Of a DNA stretch of 64,000 bases, positions 61,946-64,000 are shown one piece after another. Position 1 is the stretch's first letter; each line of letters opens with the position of its first letter. The position numbers were made by a program, and so were the translations under genes. The stretch lies in the NCBI RefSeq assembly GCF_008806325.1, contig NZ_WACR01000006.1, positions 1 through 64,000 on the forward strand, written 5' to 3'. A model generated the notes under the pieces. That model had not been told where the DNA came from. It searched no databases and was given only the letters and a program-made list of their open reading frames with translations. This stretch comes from Salibacter halophilus. GTDB taxonomy: Bacteria; Bacteroidota; Bacteroidia; Flavobacteriales_G; Salibacteraceae.

Positions 61946-64000
61946 ATGGGAAAACTTTCATCATATCAGCTTCGCCCAATACTGGCGCTAATCTTTTGGG
62001 CACTTGCAGGATTTGCTTTTGGCCAAAACGTGATTGAAGGACAAATTATCGACAAAACAACTGGTGAAACGCTCATTGGCGCAACAGTTGTCATTAAAGG
62101 AACATCAACAGGTAGTACAACAGATTTTGACGGCAATTTTTCTGTAAAAACAGACAAAGAGCCGCCTCTCACACTTGTTATTTCCTTCATGGGTTACAAA
62201 AAGCAGGAGATTGAAGTCACTGATTTTTCTGATAAAATAAAAGTGAAACTCGAAAGCGATAACGTCCTTCTCGATGCTGTTGAAATTGTCGATACACGAA
62301 TCACAGACCGCCAAAAACAAGCGCCTCTTACGGTTGAAACCATGGACGTCATCGCGATTAAAGAAGCGCCTTCGGGCAATTTTTACGAAAGCCTGGGAAC
62401 ATTGAAGGGTGTCGACATGACAAGTGCTTCGCTCGGTTTCAAAGTGATCAACACCCGCGGATTTAACAGTACATCTCCGGTCAGATCCTTACAGCTCATC
62501 GATGGAGTGGATAACCAGTCTCCCGGATTGAATTTTTCGCTGGGTAACTTCCTGGGAGCAAGCGACCTCGATGTAAAAAGCGTTGACATCGTTGCCGGAG
62601 CGAGTTCTGCCTATTACGGACCCGGAGCATTCAACGGGGTCATCAACATGACGACTAAAGACCCGTTTGTTTTTCAGGGTTTGAGCGGATCAGTAAAAGT
62701 AGGAGAAAGAAACATGCTTGAAGGCGCAATACGCTGGGCACAGGCAATTAAAAATAAAGACGGAGAAGAAAAGTTTGCTTATAAAATCAACGCTTTCTAT
62801 CTACAGGCCAATGACTGGGAAGCAGAAAACTACTCGCCCGTTTACGATAGCGAGTCTGCTCGATCAAACCCCGGTGGCTACGATGCGGTTAACATCTACG
62901 GTGACGAGCGAGTAGAGTCAAACGCTGATGAATCTTCAGCTTTTGGAGCTATCGACTATCCCGGACTCAACACTTTTCACAGAACGGGCTACAAGGAAGT
63001 GAATTTAGCAGATTACAACACTCAAAACGCAAAGTTGGGAGTAGCTTTTCACTATAAATTCAGGGAAGACCTCCGCGCAATTGTAGCTTCAAACTACAGC
63101 ACCGGAACTACCGTTTACCAGGGCGATAACCGATACAGCTTAAAAGACATTCAGTTTTTTCAGAACCGATTTGAAATCCGCCAGGATGACAAGTGGTTTT
63201 TCAGAGCTTACGCCACTCACGAAAACTCAGGTAATTCTTATGACATCGTCACAACAGCCATTCGCTTGCAAGAAGCCTCGATGGGTGATGTAGAATGGAA
63301 TGAAGCTTACAAACAAACGTGGGGATCAGTTTTAGGTCCGCAGGTCACAACACTACCCGGCTATCCCAATCGCTTCAATTACGACAACGCGCAACAATGG
63401 CAAGAGATTGGGCTCAACCCATTCCTCAGTCAATACAGAGACTCTATTGTTCGCTTTCATCAATTGAACAGGCAGTATATTGACTCACAACTAGTGAGTA
63501 AAGATCAGGCTCGTTATTACCCTGGAACCGCTCGATTCGACAGCGCTTTCAACAACATCACCTCTAAAAAATTCACCGATGGTGGCTCACTTTTTTACGA
63601 TCGCTCAGCTCTTTACCACGTTCAGGGTGAATACAAATTTGAGCCTTCGTGGGCTACAATTCGGGTTGGTGGATCAGCAAGACTTTACACTCCTGATACG
63701 CGCGGAACCATTTTCAATGATACATTGGAGTACACCCGTCAACAAACAGATACCGGAACGATTATAACAGATTCAGCTTACAAAGAGATCACCAACTTCC
63801 AATACGGTGTTTATGCCGGTTTAGAACGGTATTTTTTCAAAGAGCAACTCAAAGCCAGTGCGACACTCCGCATGGATAAAAACGAAAACTTCGACTATAT
63901 CTACAGCCCGGCTCTGACCATGGTTTACACACCAAATGAAAAGCACACATTCAGAACCACTTTCAGCTCGGCTGTGCGGAACCCCACAATGGCAGATCAA
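61946..64000 (+). CDS. TonB-dependent receptor with carboxypeptidase-like N-domain (runs off right edge)
   Basis: 685 codons are in view from the ATG at 61946; the C-terminal part of the barrel is outside. A signal peptide (PILALIFWALAGFAFGQ) is followed by a CarboxypepD_reg-like domain (VIEGQIIDKTTGETLIGATV, residues ~27-110), a plug domain (about 120-230, with LQLIDGVDNQSPG and PGAFNGVINM) and outer-membrane beta-barrel strands. This is the SusC/FecA-like layout used for import of large nutrients through the outer membrane. The ligand is unknown and no SusD-like gene is in view. Two decamer copies (62479, 63910). Confidence 0.95.
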   Translation, partial: MGKLSSYQLRPILALIFWALAGFAFGQNVIEGQIIDKTTGETLIGATVVIKGTSTGSTTDFDGNFSVKTDKEPPLTLVISFMGYKKQEIEVTDFSDKIKVKLESDNVLLDAVEIVDTRITDRQKQAPLTVETMDVIAIKEAPSGNFYESLGTLKGVDMTSASLGFKVINTRGFNSTSPVRSLQLIDGVDNQSPGLNFSLGNFLGASDLDVKSVDIVAGASSAYYGPGAFNGVINMTTKDPFVFQGLSGSVKVGERNMLEGAIRWAQAIKNKDGEEKFAYKINAFYLQANDWEAENYSPVYDSESARSNPGGYDAVNIYGDERVESNADESSAFGAIDYPGLNTFHRTGYKEVNLADYNTQNAKLGVAFHYKFREDLRAIVASNYSTGTTVYQGDNRYSLKDIQFFQNRFEIRQDDKWFFRAYATHENSGNSYDIVTTAIRLQEASMGDVEWNEAYKQTWGSVLGPQVTTLPGYPNRFNYDNAQQWQEIGLNPFLSQYRDSIVRFHQLNRQYIDSQLVSKDQARYYPGTARFDSAFNNITSKKFTDGGSLFYDRSALYHVQGEYKFEPSWATIRVGGSARLYTPDTRGTIFNDTLEYTRQQTDTGTIITDSAYKEITNFQYGVYAGLERYFFKEQLKASATLRMDKNENFDYIYSPALTMVYTPNEKHTFRTTFSSAVRNPTMADQ

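Larger units (their letters stand above)
3579..63919. repeat. Dispersed iterated decamer GGTCAGANCC (38 exact copies)
   Basis: Exact copies read as GGTCAGANCC on the plus strand start at 4055, 5518, 7808, 9313, 15891, 16521, 20046, 23860, 26907, 28641, 30803, 39862, 42833, 47211, 48965, 61134 and 62479. Copies on the minus strand (GGNTCTGACC on plus) start at 3579, 4844, 5482, 11040, 16258, 19683, 21061, 23088, 25360, 28469, 32933, 34669, 40160, 44525, 47379, 50101, 51529, 54959, 60180, 60420 and 63910. The N is A in 17, T in 13, G in 6 and C in 2. By base composition alone, well under one copy is expected. Copies inside genes fall in all three frames (encoding VRT, GSD, GQI, VLT, ALT), so this is a DNA signal and not a protein motif. 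Function unknown; see findings. Confidence 0.9.

Noticed and set aside
3579-63919. Decamer as a Chi or KOPS site
   Set aside because: Orientation is nearly balanced over 60 kb, whereas polar recombination or segregation signals are skewed along a replichore.
3579-63919. Decamer as a transcription-factor operator
   Set aside because: Most copies lie deep inside coding regions, far from promoters.

Overview
The window looks like a chromosomal segment of a marine-type Bacteroidota (Flavobacteriia, possibly near Cryomorphaceae). The evidence is as follows. Three large secreted proteins are built from PKD, HYR and fibronectin-like modules, and two of them end in type IX secretion (T9SS) sorting domains. 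Several families are nearly confined to Bacteroidota (DUF4270, DUF4292, DUF4837, DUF6435). Many lipoprotein signals are present. Promoters match the Bacteroidota pattern TTG-N18-20-TAnnTTTG. There is a SusC-like TonB-dependent receptor, and true Shine-Dalgarno sequences are rare. No rRNA, tRNA or CRISPR array was seen.

Layout. 0-3.6 kb is accessory DNA: the N-terminal part of a HYR-repeat secreted protein, then a decayed IS4-family and a decayed IS982-family transposase with orphan hairpins. 3.6-51.4 kb is mostly housekeeping: ileS-dksA-like-lspA; a leftward glycogen-synthase-like/DUF4270/glmS operon facing panC-panD-YbhN-like-rfaE2-radA; gpsA facing an EamA permease; an S9 peptidase facing rseP; an antiporter; a cupin; a long rightward run from a nucleotidyltransferase through TPR, DUF4292, EnvC-like, tatA and gatA; a MltD-like transglycosylase with DUF4837; a tandem pair of HtrA-like lipoproteins; an Lhr-like helicase; an AsmA-like protein with queA; an OmpA-like lipoprotein; a sensor kinase; a crotonase; a flippase with dut; and a BI-1 family protein. 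51.4-59.4 kb holds two giant T9SS cargo proteins. 59.7-64 kb holds oligopeptidase B and the start of a TonB-dependent receptor that runs off the right edge.

The main unexplained signal is a short motif, GGTCAGANCC. By eye it occurs 38 times exactly (17 in one orientation, 21 in the other), against well under one expected by chance. It lies in all reading frames and in intergenic DNA. Once it forms an inverted pair that makes a terminator-like hairpin, as uptake sequences do in Haemophilus and Neisseria. It is missing from the IS graveyard and the HtrA-like pair and nearly missing from the T9SS giants. This looks like a dispersed, orientation-neutral genome signature, such as a DNA-uptake-type or HIP1-type sequence, that I do not know to be described for Bacteroidota. 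Other points of interest are an HtrA-like paralogue with Thr at the Ser nucleophile position, a hairpin abutting the sensor-kinase start codon, a long hairpin-bearing leader upstream of the largest T9SS gene, and a 1-kb repeat-rich intergenic region.
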